A DNA stretch of 53,519 bases from the IMG/VR virus record IMGVR_UViG_3300020193_000033, positions 1 through 53,519 of that record; one strand, 5' to 3'. How positions within the stretch are numbered: the stretch's first letter is position 1; each line of letters opens with the position of its first letter. Below the pieces are notes generated by a model. The model was not told the origin of the DNA, ran no database searches, and worked only from the letters and a program-made list of their open reading frames with translations. Both the position numbers and the translations under genes were made by a program. This DNA comes from a virus. Shown here piece after piece: positions 36,892 through 47,033 of this stretch.

Positions 36892-38458
36892 TAAAGACCA
36901 ATTTGAAGAGCTAGGAGAAGAGCTAGACTTTGAAGAAGAAGAGCTGCAGGACGAGGAAGAAGAACAGCTAGATGAGCTCTCTAGAGAGTTTGTTAATCTT
37001 CTTATAGAAAAAATAGTTCAATTTATGGCAATGCTGGTTGGACACCAGCTACACCCCTATCAAATGCCTCTAGCTAGACGAGTAATAGAATCTGTAATTA
37101 TAAACGATGGTGAAGAAGTAACCGCTCTTGCCGCACGTCAGTCTGGTAAATCAGAGACTATTGCTAATACCGTGGCTACGCTTATGGTTATTCTTCCACG
37201 CCTTGCAAAGATGTACCCAGATCTTTTAGGTAAGTTTGGAGACGGTATTTGGGTGGGAATGTTTGCTCCTATCCAATCACAGGTAGAAACCTTGTACGGT
37301 AGAACAGTTTCCCGTTTGACTAGCCAACGTGCTTTAGAAGTCCTTGGAGATCCAGAAATAGATGACATACCAACTAAAACTCCAGGTATTGTAAAAAATA
37401 TAAAGCTTAAGAACTCTGGCTCTACGCTAATGATGATGACCGCTAACCCACGAGCTAAGATCGAATCTAAGTCCTTCCACTTAATTATTATTGATGAGTG
37501 TCAAGATGCTGACGATTTCGTAGTTTCTAAGTCTATTGCTCCTATGGGTGCGTACTACAACGCCACTCTAGTAAAGACTGGAACCCCAACTACAATCAAA
37601 AACAACTTCTACAGAGCTATTCAATTAAACAAACGACGTCAAACTTCTAGGTCAGCTAAGCAGAATCATTTTCAATGGGATTGGAAAGACGTTGCTAAGT
37701 TCAACCTTAACTATGAAAAATTCATTAAAAAAGAAATACTACGCATCGGAGAGGATTCAGATGAGTTCCAGCTATCGTATAACTGTAAATGGCTTTTGGA
37801 AAGGGGCATGTTCGTTACCTCGTCTATTATGGACAACCTTGGTGACACGTCCCAAGAGTTGGTTAAGAGCTGGCATAGGTCGCCAGTTGTGGTCGGAATC
37901 GACCCCGCAAGAAAGATGGACTCTACAGTTGTTACTGTTGTCTGGGTCGATTGGGATAGGCCTGATGAATTTGGTTATTATGATCATCGTGTTCTTAATT
38001 GGCTAGAGATGCAGGGAGATGATTGGGAAGAGCAATACTTTCAAATAGTTAACTTCTTAGAAAATTATGATGTTTTAGCTATTGGTGTAGATGCAAACGG
38101 AGTAGGCGACGCTGTAGCAAGCCGTATGAAAATACTTATGCCTAGAGCTGAGGTTATTTCAATTACCTCTAGCCCATCAGAGCAATCTAGACGTTGGAAA
38201 CACTTGCAGGCCCTAATTCAACGACAGATGGTTTCTTGGCCTGCCCATGCAAAAACCCGTCGTCTGCGTCTTTGGAAGAAATTTCACCAGCAAATGTCAG
38301 ATGCTGAAGTCAAATACAGGGGGGCTAACTTTTCCGTAGCTGCCCCTGACGAAGCTCATGCTCACGACGATTTTGTAGACTCTTTAGCACTTGCCTGCTC
38401 ATTAACCCAGGATATGGTTATGCCTACGGTGGAGGTTAGCTCCTCCCCATTTTTTTAA
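36878..38458 (+). CDS. terL: Terminase large subunit
   Basis: This DNA-packaging motor is 526 residues long. The ATPase domain has Walker A AARQSGKS (residues 85-92) and Walker B LIIIDECQD (Asp206, Glu207). The C-terminal RNase-H-like nuclease has Asp342 in VVGIDPARKMDST, a middle acid in IGVDANGVGD and a last pair in HDDFVDSLALA. An acidic stretch at residues 12-35 precedes the motor and is unusual. The enzyme cuts and pumps DNA into the prohead at the portal encoded downstream. Confidence 0.95.
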   Translation: MQDFNKDQFEELGEELDFEEEELQDEEEEQLDELSREFVNLLIEKIVQFMAMLVGHQLHPYQMPLARRVIESVIINDGEEVTALAARQSGKSETIANTVATLMVILPRLAKMYPDLLGKFGDGIWVGMFAPIQSQVETLYGRTVSRLTSQRALEVLGDPEIDDIPTKTPGIVKNIKLKNSGSTLMMMTANPRAKIESKSFHLIIIDECQDADDFVVSKSIAPMGAYYNATLVKTGTPTTIKNNFYRAIQLNKRRQTSRSAKQNHFQWDWKDVAKFNLNYEKFIKKEILRIGEDSDEFQLSYNCKWLLERGMFVTSSIMDNLGDTSQELVKSWHRSPVVVGIDPARKMDSTVVTVVWVDWDRPDEFGYYDHRVLNWLEMQGDDWEEQYFQIVNFLENYDVLAIGVDANGVGDAVASRMKILMPRAEVISITSSPSEQSRRWKHLQALIQRQMVSWPAHAKTRRLRLWKKFHQQMSDAEVKYRGANFSVAAPDEAHAHDDFVDSLALACSLTQDMVMPTVEVSSSPFF

Positions 38459-38540
38459 GGTTTAGATACCTAAATGTCTAAATTAGGCCGATACTTTTAC
38501 CTGAGGAACCTCAACTCAACACCCTATAGGAGAAATAAAC

Positions 38541-38948
38541 ATGGCAGTGAATAACATCGCACCAGCCCCTCAGTTCCCTGAGAAGGTTGGCGCAAATTAT
38601 GAACGCAAAATGTCTCCTGCAACTCCGGGAATGCGTGGTCCGCTACGCTTTGAAGAAGGCGTTGCAACAGACACAGATATCCCAAATGACTTTCAAGTGG
38701 GATTGGATCAGGGGTATGACGTACCACCTACCCGTCCAAATCACAACATGAATGTCATGGAGAAGTATCCTGAAGAGACAATGAAACAACGCGCCCACGT
38801 CGGCTCAGCCGCATGGGTAGAAGGTCCAGCATACGTCAATGAATTTTCACAAGGCGGATATGGAGATCACTCTCAGGTCGAAATTGAAGAAGTCATTCGT
38901 TCAGGTGCTCGCTATCAGCGTGTAAACCCTGCACAGGTAGCTGACTAA
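38541..38948 (+). CDS. Hypothetical head-region protein
   Basis: The 135-residue protein sits between terminase and portal. It is polar and Pro-rich (NNIAPAPQFPEKVGANYERK), with a C-terminal beta-like segment (VEIEEVIRSGARYQRVNPAQ). AGGAGAAA lies before its ATG, and an 82-base gap precedes it. A small head or decoration role is inferred from position. Confidence 0.6.
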   Translation: MAVNNIAPAPQFPEKVGANYERKMSPATPGMRGPLRFEEGVATDTDIPNDFQVGLDQGYDVPPTRPNHNMNVMEKYPEETMKQRAHVGSAAWVEGPAYVNEFSQGGYGDHSQVEIEEVIRSGARYQRVNPAQVAD

Positions 38949-38966
38949 TACAGTAGACTATAGGTT

Positions 38967-38998
38967 CCCAGCCTCGTATTCCCTTCTCCGGGGCTGGG
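38967..38998 (+). terminator. Hairpin between head gene and portal
   Basis: CCCAGCC pairs with GGCTGGG across an 18-base loop. It is followed by CCTAATTTAATATT, a weak T/A-rich tail. It probably lowers read-through or processes the mRNA. Confidence 0.45.
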
Positions 38999-39033
38999 GC
39001 CTAATTTAATATTAAACAAATAAGGATGAGGTA

Positions 39034-40752
39034 ATGGCTGGCGGAATAGATTTTTCACCCCCAAGTTATAGAGCAGCATCCTCTGATTTAACAATCTCAA
39101 TTTCTCCACTTGGATTAGTGGAATTAGCAGATGAAGAATTTGAAGTTCACGGCCCACGCCTAAATCGTTACTCTCTTAACTGGGCAATGTACCTTGGTCA
39201 TCACTGGTCATATCGTCGTGAGATCGGTGAAGCTCAAATGGTTTATAACTATTACAGAGCGTTTACAGATTACATAATTAATTTTACTTTTGGCAGAGGC
39301 GTACAGTTTAGAAGCCCTGCAGCTACAGAAGCTGTTATCCCAGATATTTTAAAAAGAGTTTGGGAAGTAGACAACGATAGAAGCTCTATTCTTTGGGAAA
39401 TGGGACAGCAAGGCGGAGTCTCAGGAGATTGTTTTGTTAAAGTAGCTTACGAAGAAGCTTACGTTGATCCTATTGGTCGCGCTAACCCAGGTAAGGTACG
39501 CATTCTTCCGCTAAACGCTTCTTTTTGTTTTCCAGAGTTTCATCCACACGATCGTTCCCGCCTAATTCGTTTTAAGCTTAAGTATCGTTTCTGGGGCACA
39601 TCTGCAGAAGGTACTCGTCAGGTTTATACCTATACTGAAATTCTTACTGATGATCGCATTGAAGAGTATATCAATGACGAGATGATTGACTCACGCCCTA
39701 ATCCAATTGGCATAGTTCCTATCGTCCATATTCCAAATGTGCGTATTTCTGGATCTCCTTGGGGTCTTTCTGATTGCCACGACATTATCGTCTTAAATAG
39801 AAATTACAATGAGGTAGCAACAGATATCGCAGACATCATTAACTACCACTCTGCTCCAGTTACCGTTATTATCGGTGCTAAGGCGTCTTCTCTAGAAAAG
39901 GGTCCTAAGAAGGTTTGGGGCGGTCTTCCAAAAGATGCTCAAGTATTTAACCTAGAAGGTGGCGGTTCAGGCTTAGCGGGCGGTCTACAGTATCTAGAAA
40001 CTGTTAAAAGAGCTATGCACGAAATGGTAGGAGTTCCAGAGACAGCTCTAGGTCAAGTACAGCCAATCTCTAATACCTCCGGAGTTGCTCTTTCAATTCA
40101 ATATCAGCCGTTGATGAATCGTTATAATCAAAAGCTTATTCAATACGGCGAAGGCATACAGAAGATTAATAGCCTAGTTCTTAAGACTCTTGCCTTTAAA
40201 GAGCCAGAAGTCTTTATCTATAACCCAATGGTTAATGGTCCTATCAAGAACTACCAGCTTCCAGCTTTAGATTTAAACAGCCCAACAACTTTTGAAAGCA
40301 CAGTTTACTTCCCACAACCACTACCTCTAGACAAGTTGATAGTATTAAGTGAAATTGAACGGAAGATGCAGCTGGGCCTAGAAAGCCGTGAAGGAGCTTT
40401 GCGTCACTTAGGCGAAGAGTTTCCAGACGAGAAGCTTGAAGAAATTAGAGCCGAGCTCATTTCTGACGCTAAGGCTGATGGGGCTATCCAGCTAGTACGT
40501 AATCAAATTGCTTCGTCCATTGCTTCTTTAACAGGCATCCTTCCAAACGGAGAGGCACCCCCAGGATTAAAGCCTGGAGACGGTACCGGCCCTGGTCCAT
40601 TTGGACAACCTGGGGTTGTAAGTCCAGCAGAGGGAGTAGTTTTAACTGAGCTAGCCCAACTACAGGCTGAGCTGGTAACCGAAGCGTACGGCACTAAAAT
40701 GCCTATGCGTCGTACTCCAGATGAAAAATACCCAGATCAGTCTATAGGATAA
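39034..40752 (+). CDS. Portal protein
   Basis: The 572-residue protein has the usual features of a portal: MVYNYYRAFTDYIINFTFGR and VSGDCFVKVAYEEAYV in the wing, IPIVHIPN-like and SDCHDIIVLNRNYNEVATDI in the clip/stem region, and VGVPETALG ... SGVALSIQYQPLMNRYNQK in the crown side. A Pro/Gly-rich tail (GLKPGDGTGPGPFGQPG) ends it. Twelve copies would form the DNA channel of the head. AGGATGAGG precedes the ATG. It lies between terminase and scaffold, as in most tailed phages. Confidence 0.9.
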   Translation: MAGGIDFSPPSYRAASSDLTISISPLGLVELADEEFEVHGPRLNRYSLNWAMYLGHHWSYRREIGEAQMVYNYYRAFTDYIINFTFGRGVQFRSPAATEAVIPDILKRVWEVDNDRSSILWEMGQQGGVSGDCFVKVAYEEAYVDPIGRANPGKVRILPLNASFCFPEFHPHDRSRLIRFKLKYRFWGTSAEGTRQVYTYTEILTDDRIEEYINDEMIDSRPNPIGIVPIVHIPNVRISGSPWGLSDCHDIIVLNRNYNEVATDIADIINYHSAPVTVIIGAKASSLEKGPKKVWGGLPKDAQVFNLEGGGSGLAGGLQYLETVKRAMHEMVGVPETALGQVQPISNTSGVALSIQYQPLMNRYNQKLIQYGEGIQKINSLVLKTLAFKEPEVFIYNPMVNGPIKNYQLPALDLNSPTTFESTVYFPQPLPLDKLIVLSEIERKMQLGLESREGALRHLGEEFPDEKLEEIRAELISDAKADGAIQLVRNQIASSIASLTGILPNGEAPPGLKPGDGTGPGPFGQPGVVSPAEGVVLTELAQLQAELVTEAYGTKMPMRRTPDEKYPDQSIG

Positions 40753-40775
40753 AACACTAGATTTAGGCAGACAAA

Positions 40776-40781
40776 TTGACA
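40776..40781 (+). promoter_or_regulatory. -35-like TTGACA before the scaffold gene
   Basis: A perfect TTGACA lies in the 117-base gap between portal and scaffold. A matching -10 box is not clear (AATACC or TACCAC at 16-17 bases). It may be an internal promoter that boosts scaffold and capsid mRNA. Confidence 0.3.
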
Positions 40782-40869
40782 AAAGTTTGCCAGCCTAATA
40801 CCACCAATAAATCCGCAGGTCATCGTGGCACTAAATCGGACAACGACCTCCAAAACCTAAGGGACAACC

Positions 40870-41643
40870 ATGGCAGAAACAACGAATATCGTTGATGCTC
40901 CAGACGTCAAAGATGCATTTTTAACTGACGTTCCGGCAGCAACGGAAACTAAAGCAGAACCCGCTGTAAGTGAAGTTAACGAAAAAACTTACACAGAATT
41001 AGATCTAAAAAGAGTGCGGGAGCAAGAGAAGTCAAAGCTCTACCCTCAAATAGATTCGCTTAAAGAAGAGCTCGCCTTGCTTAAAAAGGAACGAGAAGAG
41101 CGATTGGCAGAGGCAGAACGCCAAAAGGCTGAAGCGGAAGCTGAGGCAAGGCGCAAGGCTGAGTCAGAAATGGATGTACGCCAACTTCTTGAAGCTAAGG
41201 AAAAAGAGTGGCAGCAAAAGCTAGAAGAAGAGAAATTAGAGCGTGAACGCACGTTTGCTCTACTCCAGAGAGAGCGTCAGTATGCGGAAGTCACCGAATA
41301 CCGCAATCGTCGCCTCGAAGAAGAGCGGGATAACATCATCCCAGAGCTCGTAGACCTGATCTCAGGAAATAATCCTGAAGAGATCGAACAAAGTATTGCA
41401 GGGTTGCGTGAAAGATCTTCACGAATTCTGGAATCGGCGCAGACTGCTATGCAGAATGCCCGTAAAGAAATGACAGGCAGCCGGGTAACCGCGCCGCCGA
41501 CCGGACCGATGGACACTAATTTGGAGCAAAATCAGTTAACGGCAGAACAAATATCCGCCATGTCGGTTACCGAATACGCAAAACACCGATCTAAGCTACT
41601 TGGAAAAGCAGCAAACGATCGAAATAAGGGAATCTTCGGGTAG
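40870..41643 (+). CDS. Capsid scaffolding protein
   Basis: The 257-residue protein is a long Glu/Lys/Arg/Ala coiled coil (residues about 45-160, such as EERLAEAERQKAEAEAEARR), then a helical C-terminal domain ending KLLGKAANDRNKGIFG. This composition, length and place between portal and major capsid protein are those of an internal scaffold. No protease domain is fused to it. The C-terminus probably contacts the capsid protein. Confidence 0.85.
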   Translation: MAETTNIVDAPDVKDAFLTDVPAATETKAEPAVSEVNEKTYTELDLKRVREQEKSKLYPQIDSLKEELALLKKEREERLAEAERQKAEAEAEARRKAESEMDVRQLLEAKEKEWQQKLEEEKLERERTFALLQRERQYAEVTEYRNRRLEEERDNIIPELVDLISGNNPEEIEQSIAGLRERSSRILESAQTAMQNARKEMTGSRVTAPPTGPMDTNLEQNQLTAEQISAMSVTEYAKHRSKLLGKAANDRNKGIFG

Positions 41644-41686
41644 TAATACCTATCTAACAACTTAATAACTAAGGAGAAAACCGACT

Positions 41687-42763
41687 ATGGCATCAGCCGT
41701 AACAGGTACCGGCAATTTAGCTGCCGCACCTACCGCGTACTCTGGTTCTAACAGCCAGTTGACGCAAGCAATCCAAACAATCTGGTCAAAGGAAATTCTT
41801 TTCCAGTCGATGCCAATCCTCCGCTTTGAACAGTTCGCTGTTAAGAAGACAGAGCTTGGCGTTGCACCTGGTCTCCAGATTAACTTTATGCGTTACAACA
41901 ACTTAGGTTTTGCATCAGCACTTGTTGAAGGTGTTCGTATGCAGACCAACGCATTGACCGCACAGCAGTTCTCTATTACCGTTGCAGAGCAGGGCTATGC
42001 AATTGCAGTATCTGAACTCTTGCTCAATGCTTCTTTTGATGACGTAATGGCTTCGGCTTCACGTCTTCTTGGCCGTAATATGGCCCTCTATCTTGATGGC
42101 CAGGCTCGTGACACACTCATGGCAGCATCTTCCGTTATCTACGGTTATGATCGTTCTGCTAACACTGCTGTTAACGACTGGTATACCTCAGGAACCGTTG
42201 GAACTAACCGCGCTTCTTTGACTGGTAACTTCAATTTAACAACATCAACAGTTAAGGACGCTGTTGAGACCCTCGCAACCAAGAACATTCCAAGGCTTGG
42301 AGAGACTTACGTTGCGTTTATTCACCCACACCAGAGCCGTCGTCTTCGTGATCTCCCAGAGTTCATTGAAGTAACCAAATACGCTGCTCCAGGTAACTTC
42401 ATGCTCGGTGAGATTGGTCGTTTGTACGACACAGTCTTCATTGAGACCACTCAGATCCAGAAGGTAACAAACGGTGCAGGCACAGGTTATTCTGCAGACA
42501 CCGACGTTGCTGCTGGCTCCATTGTCTACCCAACTGGTGGAGGTTATACCACCCCAGTAACAAAGACCGGTAACGGTAATAAGGATCGCTACACCGCGAT
42601 CTTCATTGGTGACAATGCATTTGGTCACGCGATCTCTCTTCCAGTCGAACTCCGCGATGGCGGTATTCTTGACTTCGGTCGTGAGCACGCTCTTGCTTGG
42701 TACGCTATTTACGGTCTTGGTCTAATTACTGACCAGTCTGTAGTCTTGGCAGAAACCAACTAA
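41687..42763 (+). CDS. Major capsid protein
   Basis: The 358-residue protein forms the head shell and has an HK97-type fold of the N4-gp56-like family. Typical parts are IQTIWSKEILFQSMPILRFE at the N-arm, GLQINFMRYNNLG, the spine-helix region ELLLNASFDDVMASASRLLG and YVAFIHPHQSRRLRDLPEFI. A strong AAGGAG precedes the ATG, and codons are richer in C-ending forms than the neighbours, as is usual for the most highly made protein. A terminator hairpin follows. Confidence 0.9.
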   Translation: MASAVTGTGNLAAAPTAYSGSNSQLTQAIQTIWSKEILFQSMPILRFEQFAVKKTELGVAPGLQINFMRYNNLGFASALVEGVRMQTNALTAQQFSITVAEQGYAIAVSELLLNASFDDVMASASRLLGRNMALYLDGQARDTLMAASSVIYGYDRSANTAVNDWYTSGTVGTNRASLTGNFNLTTSTVKDAVETLATKNIPRLGETYVAFIHPHQSRRLRDLPEFIEVTKYAAPGNFMLGEIGRLYDTVFIETTQIQKVTNGAGTGYSADTDVAAGSIVYPTGGGYTTPVTKTGNGNKDRYTAIFIGDNAFGHAISLPVELRDGGILDFGREHALAWYAIYGLGLITDQSVVLAETN

Positions 42764-42775
42764 TTTAGTAGTACA

Positions 42776-42797
42776 GGGGGCGGGTTTTCCCGCCCCC
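42776..42797 (+). terminator. Hairpin after the major capsid gene
   Basis: GGGGGCGGG, loop TTTT, CCCGCCCCC forms a perfect 9-pair stem 12 bases after the stop. No T-run follows, so it may protect the 3' end of the abundant capsid mRNA or slow the polymerase. Confidence 0.7.
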
Positions 42798-42823
42798 ACA
42801 CAACCTATAGGAGAATAATAATC

Positions 42824-43192
42824 GTGGCAAAAGCAAAAGTAACAGACGTCACAGGACGTCAGCGTGAAGAACAACTTAAAGCTCACGCAGAAGAGCTAGC
42901 ACGACGTGCTGGCGAAATGTCAATGGCAACTCAGGCTGCTGCAGCTCGTCTAGAGACAGAAGTTGTAGATGTAACTAAAAATCCTGATTCGCCAACAATA
43001 CTTGATGAGATTGAATCAGTGGGCGTTACCATGGCGGATGATGCACAAGTTGTCCGTGTAGCCGAAGATCTAGAACACGTAACTATCGGCGTAGGCAAAC
43101 ACTATACTTTCAAAGCCGGTCAAAAATACAAAGTACCTAAGCATGTAGCTCAACACCTACAAGAAAAGGGCTATTTGTACGAACGGCTCTAA
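42824..43192 (+). CDS. Small head protein
   Basis: The 122-residue protein has a helical N-terminal part (EEQLKAHAEELARRAGEMSM) and a small beta domain (VAEDLEHVTIGVGKHYTFKA, then KYKVPKHVAQHLQEKGYLYE). The end, 'Y-x-F-x-x-G-x-x-Y-x-VP-x-x-VA-x-HL-x-EKGYL', is common in proteins just after the capsid gene of actinophages. It may be a capsid-binding or connector protein. GTG start with GGAG upstream. Confidence 0.65.
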   Translation: MAKAKVTDVTGRQREEQLKAHAEELARRAGEMSMATQAAAARLETEVVDVTKNPDSPTILDEIESVGVTMADDAQVVRVAEDLEHVTIGVGKHYTFKAGQKYKVPKHVAQHLQEKGYLYERL

Positions 43193-43207
43193 TTTAAACT
43201 AAAGTTG

Positions 43208-43254
43208 CCCACTCCGACGAAGACACGCCCTCCTAGTCGGGGTGGGTCTTTATT
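43208..43254 (+). terminator. Intrinsic terminator
   Basis: CCCACTCCGAC and GTCGGGGTGGG form an 11-pair stem with one G-T pair, followed by TCTTTATTT. It ends the capsid-region transcript before the connector gene. Confidence 0.8.
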
Positions 43255-43322
43255 TACCCTGCGTATTTCTAATCTTCTTGAGATTATAGGATGCCGGTTT
43301 ACCAAGATAGATGCGAGGATTA

Positions 43323-44399
43323 GTGGCGACTTTATCAGGACTTAGCGACCGTCTACGGGCGGAAATAGGCGATATCACTAGAACCTTCGTTGAAGAGTTT
43401 CGAGGAGATGGCGAGCGCAAGCGATTTCAGCTAACTCATTCCCCAGTAAATGCTGCCTCCCTATCTATAAAAGTAGACAACGTAGAAGTTTCTAGTTCAG
43501 CTAGCGTTGAAGAAGTTATGGGTATGGTTACCCTAGCAGCAGTGCCGGCAAATAACGCAGCTATTGTTATCTCTGGAACTGCTTTTAAATATTTTACTGA
43601 TGCAGAAACTCAATACTATATAAATAACGCTTTTCTAGAGCATGCGGCACATCTTACAGACAGCAGCGGTTCTAGAGTTACTATAGCAACTGTTCCAGGG
43701 ATTGATGAATACCCAATAGTTCTTTTGGCTTCAACTATGGCCTTATATACCTTAGCTACAGACTCTGCCTTTGATATCGACATCATTTCACCTGACGGCG
43801 TATCTATTCCTAGATCAGAGCGTTTCCGTCAGGTATCCGATATTATTCAACAAAGAAGAGAACAGTACCGCGAACTATGTATGCTACTTGGTACTGGTCT
43901 ATACAAGATTGATGTATTTAATCTTCGCCGTATCAGCAGACGTACAAATCGCTACGTGCCTCTGTACCGCCCACAAGAGATTGATGATGGTTCACTGCCA
44001 CAACGTGTTTATCTACCTATTCCAGATTATGGCGATATTACTCCTGCAAGCTCGGTAGTAAACAAAGATCTATCTCTTTACTCAGGAGATAACTTCAGTA
44101 TCCAGCTTAAGTTTTCAATGGATCTTGCTGGCTACACTCCACTATCGCAGATACGCCTATTCCCAACATATCCAAGCAATCAAGTTGGACCTATTATTCT
44201 TGCAACATTTACTATTGTAAAAAGCGCATCAGTTCTTAATGGTATTTTAGATACCCTAACCTTGTCTTTAACTAGCGATCAAACAGAAGCGCTACCCCGT
44301 ACTGCGTACTATGATATTCAATTAACTAACAACTCTACGGGAGCAGTAAGAACATACTTAGAAGGTAAAGTGTTTACTAAGCCTGAGATCTCGGAGTAA
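43323..44399 (+). CDS. Head-tail connector / neck protein candidate
   Basis: The 358-residue protein begins (GTG) [20 protein letters not shown] and has [20 protein letters not shown] and [20 protein letters not shown], a helical plan like that of connector adaptor proteins. The C-terminal 110 residues look like an immunoglobulin-type beta domain ([20 protein letters not shown]). GTG 43323 is preferred over ATG 43311, since GAGG lies 5 bases upstream and a 10-codon frame ends over it. Function inferred from position and plan. Confidence 0.6.
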   Translation: MATLSGLSDRLRAEIGDITRTFVEEFRGDGERKRFQLTHSPVNAASLSIKVDNVEVSSSASVEEVMGMVTLAAVPANNAAIVISGTAFKYFTDAETQYYINNAFLEHAAHLTDSSGSRVTIATVPGIDEYPIVLLASTMALYTLATDSAFDIDIISPDGVSIPRSERFRQVSDIIQQRREQYRELCMLLGTGLYKIDVFNLRRISRRTNRYVPLYRPQEIDDGSLPQRVYLPIPDYGDITPASSVVNKDLSLYSGDNFSIQLKFSMDLAGYTPLSQIRLFPTYPSNQVGPIILATFTIVKSASVLNGILDTLTLSLTSDQTEALPRTAYYDIQLTNNSTGAVRTYLEGKVFTKPEISE

Positions 44400-44401
44400 C
44401 T

Positions 44402-46228
44402 ATGCCACATGATCCAGAGATCGTAGAGATAACTCAACAAAGTCCAGAAGTAGTTATCTTTGGTTCTGATGCAATGGGACCAGCCGGTCCTATGGGACCT
44501 ACCGGTCCTACAGGCCCAATTGGTGCTGCATCAAATGTAACTGGTCCAACTGGTGCAACCGGTGCTACTGGCGCAACAGGACCTACAGGTGCAACAGGTC
44601 CAACAGGTGCAGCTAGTACAGTTACTGGTCCTACAGGTGCGCAAGGTCCTACAGGATCTACTGGCCCTCGTGGTGAAACAGGACCGCAAGGTGTAACAGG
44701 TCCCGCAGGCGCAACTGGTCCTGCTGGTATTCAAGGACCTACAGGTATTCAAGGTCCACAAGGTGCTACTGGTCCTATTGGTCCAACTGGTTCTCGTGGA
44801 GCTACTGGACCTACTGGTGATACAGGTGCCACTGGTCCTGCTGGTACAGGCGTAAATATTCTTGGAACTTTACTTAATGAAGGCGCTCTCCCTCCCGCAG
44901 GAAATCCTGGTGATGCATACCTAATTGATGGTGATCTTTATGTGTGGGACGATATTAATGATGAGTGGGACAATGTAGGAACTATTCAAGGTCCTGTTGG
45001 ACCGCAAGGTCCTGTAGGTGCTATTGGTCCTACAGGCCCAACTGGTCAACAAGGTTTGCAAGGTATTCAAGGTATTCAAGGTGCGCAAGGTCCACAAGGA
45101 TTAGTTGGTGACACCGGTCCTGTGGGGCCACAAGGTGAACAAGGTATTCAAGGAGAAGTTGGTCCTGCTTCGACTGTTACAGGACCTACAGGTCCAATTG
45201 GTTTAACTGGTGATATCGGACCACAAGGACCTATTGGTGACACAGGCCCTATTGGTCCTCAAGGAGAACTTGGACCTATCGGTCCACAAGGTATACAAGG
45301 TGCAACTGGACCTACTGGTCCTACTGGTGCAACTGGCCAAGGATTAAATATACTCGGTGCTCTAAATAATTCTAACCAGCTACCTGTTTCAGGAAATCCT
45401 GGAGAAGGTTATTTAGTTAATGGTGTTCTTTATGTTTGGGATTCAGGTACAAGTCAATGGATTAATGTTGGAAACATTCAAGGTCCTACTGGTGCGACAG
45501 GTCCAACTGGTTCACAAGGTCAACAAGGTTTAATAGGTCCACAAGGTGAACAAGGACCAACAGGTCCTCAAGGTAATGTTGGCCCTACAGGACCACAGGG
45601 TGAAGCTGGACCAACTGGTGCAACAGGTCCAATTGGATTAACCGGTGAATCTGGAGTTCAGGGACCTACTGGCGCAACAGGTCCAACTGGACCGACAGGT
45701 GCGCAAGGCGTACAAGGTGAACAAGGTGTTCAAGGAAATCAAGGCGAGATTGGACCTACTGGTCCAACTGGCGCAATAGGTGCAACTGGTCCAACTGGAG
45801 CAACAGGAGCAACTGGTGAGGCTAGTACTGTAACTGGCCCCACAGGTCCGCAAGGAGATATAGGACCTACAGGTGCGACGGGACCCACTGGTCCAACCGG
45901 ATCTACTGGACCCATAGGTAACTTTTCGTACACCTCTGAAACTCCTCCAGTAGGAGCCTCAAATGGTGACGCTTGGTTTAATCCTACTGATGGATCTGCG
46001 TATATTTGGTATGATAACTATTGGATTGAGGTGGGTGCTGCTCCTATAGGACCTACCGGACCTACCGGACCTGCAGGCCCAATTCAAGAAATTATTCCTG
46101 TAATATTTTCTACCTTTAACCATGATAACCATCAAGGCCTTACAGTAGTCTTCGATGAAGAATCCGAAGAAGTAAGAATTATTTCTGACGTAGCGTTTAT
46201 TGAGGCAGTAGCCTTAGCAGGCTTATAA
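44402..46228 (+). CDS. Collagen-like fibre protein
   Basis: The 608-residue protein is mostly Gly-x-y repeats, chiefly [19 protein letters not shown] and GPQGIQGPQG types. Three non-collagen modules interrupt it: two copies of a small domain ([20 protein letters not shown] and [20 protein letters not shown]) and a related one ([20 protein letters not shown]). It should form a trimeric triple-helix rod, a tail or head fibre. The short N-terminus (about 28 residues) would attach it. The C-terminus lacks a large receptor-binding domain. Confidence 0.85.
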   Translation: MPHDPEIVEITQQSPEVVIFGSDAMGPAGPMGPTGPTGPIGAASNVTGPTGATGATGATGPTGATGPTGAASTVTGPTGAQGPTGSTGPRGETGPQGVTGPAGATGPAGIQGPTGIQGPQGATGPIGPTGSRGATGPTGDTGATGPAGTGVNILGTLLNEGALPPAGNPGDAYLIDGDLYVWDDINDEWDNVGTIQGPVGPQGPVGAIGPTGPTGQQGLQGIQGIQGAQGPQGLVGDTGPVGPQGEQGIQGEVGPASTVTGPTGPIGLTGDIGPQGPIGDTGPIGPQGELGPIGPQGIQGATGPTGPTGATGQGLNILGALNNSNQLPVSGNPGEGYLVNGVLYVWDSGTSQWINVGNIQGPTGATGPTGSQGQQGLIGPQGEQGPTGPQGNVGPTGPQGEAGPTGATGPIGLTGESGVQGPTGATGPTGPTGAQGVQGEQGVQGNQGEIGPTGPTGAIGATGPTGATGATGEASTVTGPTGPQGDIGPTGATGPTGPTGSTGPIGNFSYTSETPPVGASNGDAWFNPTDGSAYIWYDNYWIEVGAAPIGPTGPTGPAGPIQEIIPVIFSTFNHDNHQGLTVVFDEESEEVRIISDVAFIEAVALAGL

Positions 46229-46238
46229 GGAGACCATA

Positions 46239-46967
46239 GTGCCTATTACTCCCGACTTCTCTGCATTAGAAGCGGTTATTACCGCTAAAGTTGAAGCGGT
46301 AGCTACCAACATCGACAACAAAGACCTTCTAATTCAGATGAAGGCTCTTGAAGCCGCAGTAGCTAATCTAGCTCTTACTCGAGTTATTGCAGAGGGTACC
46401 TATCAACAGGGGCAGGTAACCTCAACAGCTACTGCAGCCTCTACAGCATTAAACAATACGGTATCTACCGCTAATACTAATCTAACTGCGGTTGTAGACA
46501 CAGCTACTACAAACCTAAACTCTGCAGCAACAGCAGCTATTGCATCATTTAATGCAGTGGCTAACCCCGTTATAGCAACAATTGAAGACTTGTTAGAAGA
46601 GTTGGGTGAAACCAACACTCAAGACATTATTGACCTTGTTATTCAGTCTTTGGGGCAGATTACTACGGCAGCAAATAATGCTACTACAAGCATAAATCAA
46701 CTAAAGAATGATGCAGAAACCGTCGTTGCCTCAACAGGTACCTCAGCTGTTGGAGCGGTAAATACAGCAAGAGACGCCTCCCTAACCGCACTAGCCAATG
46801 CAGAAGAAGACTCTATAGACGACATTGAGCTAGCCAGAGACCAGGCAATAGCTGCTGTTAGTGCCTCAGGAGACGTCACTAATCAGATCAATTTCTTAAG
46901 AAATGACCGTTGGTTGGGCCTTAATATTTTTGGTCCTTCTGATTACGGTCAGAAGACAGGTAGTTAA
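46239..46967 (+). CDS. Helical fibre or whisker protein
   Basis: The 242-residue protein (GTG start with AAGGAG upstream) is rich in Ala, Thr and Asn with a long heptad-like pattern (TAASTALNNTVSTANTNLTA, ATNAATTSINQ-like). It is probably a trimeric coiled-coil rod. The C-terminus has an ordered tail (NFLRNDRWLGLNIFGPSDYG). It lies between fibre genes and may be a connecting rod. Confidence 0.6.
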   Translation: MPITPDFSALEAVITAKVEAVATNIDNKDLLIQMKALEAAVANLALTRVIAEGTYQQGQVTSTATAASTALNNTVSTANTNLTAVVDTATTNLNSAATAAIASFNAVANPVIATIEDLLEELGETNTQDIIDLVIQSLGQITTAANNATTSINQLKNDAETVVASTGTSAVGAVNTARDASLTALANAEEDSIDDIELARDQAIAAVSASGDVTNQINFLRNDRWLGLNIFGPSDYGQKTGS

Positions 46968-46976
46968 GGACTTAAA

Positions 46977-47033
46977 ATGACCGATTTTATTTATACTAGC
47001 TTACTGGGTACATCCCTCGAAGGAGATAACTAA
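46977..47033 (+). CDS. 18-residue upstream mini-frame
   Basis: AAGGA lies 7 bases before an ATG opening MTDFIYTSLLGTSLEGDN. Its stop overlaps the next ATG (TAATG), and its last codons contain the ribosome site of that gene (GAAGGAG). This is the same plan as at 29379-29438. Confidence 0.4.
   Translation: MTDFIYTSLLGTSLEGDN

Noticed and set aside
44480-45930. CRISPR-like repeats
   Set aside because: The short repeated units are in-frame Gly-x-y codons without spacers; no CRISPR array or cas gene is present in the window.
44531-45933. Minus-strand Cys/Thr-rich and Pro/Val-rich frames
   Set aside because: They are antisense shadows of Gly-Pro-Thr repeat codons in the collagen-like fibre.
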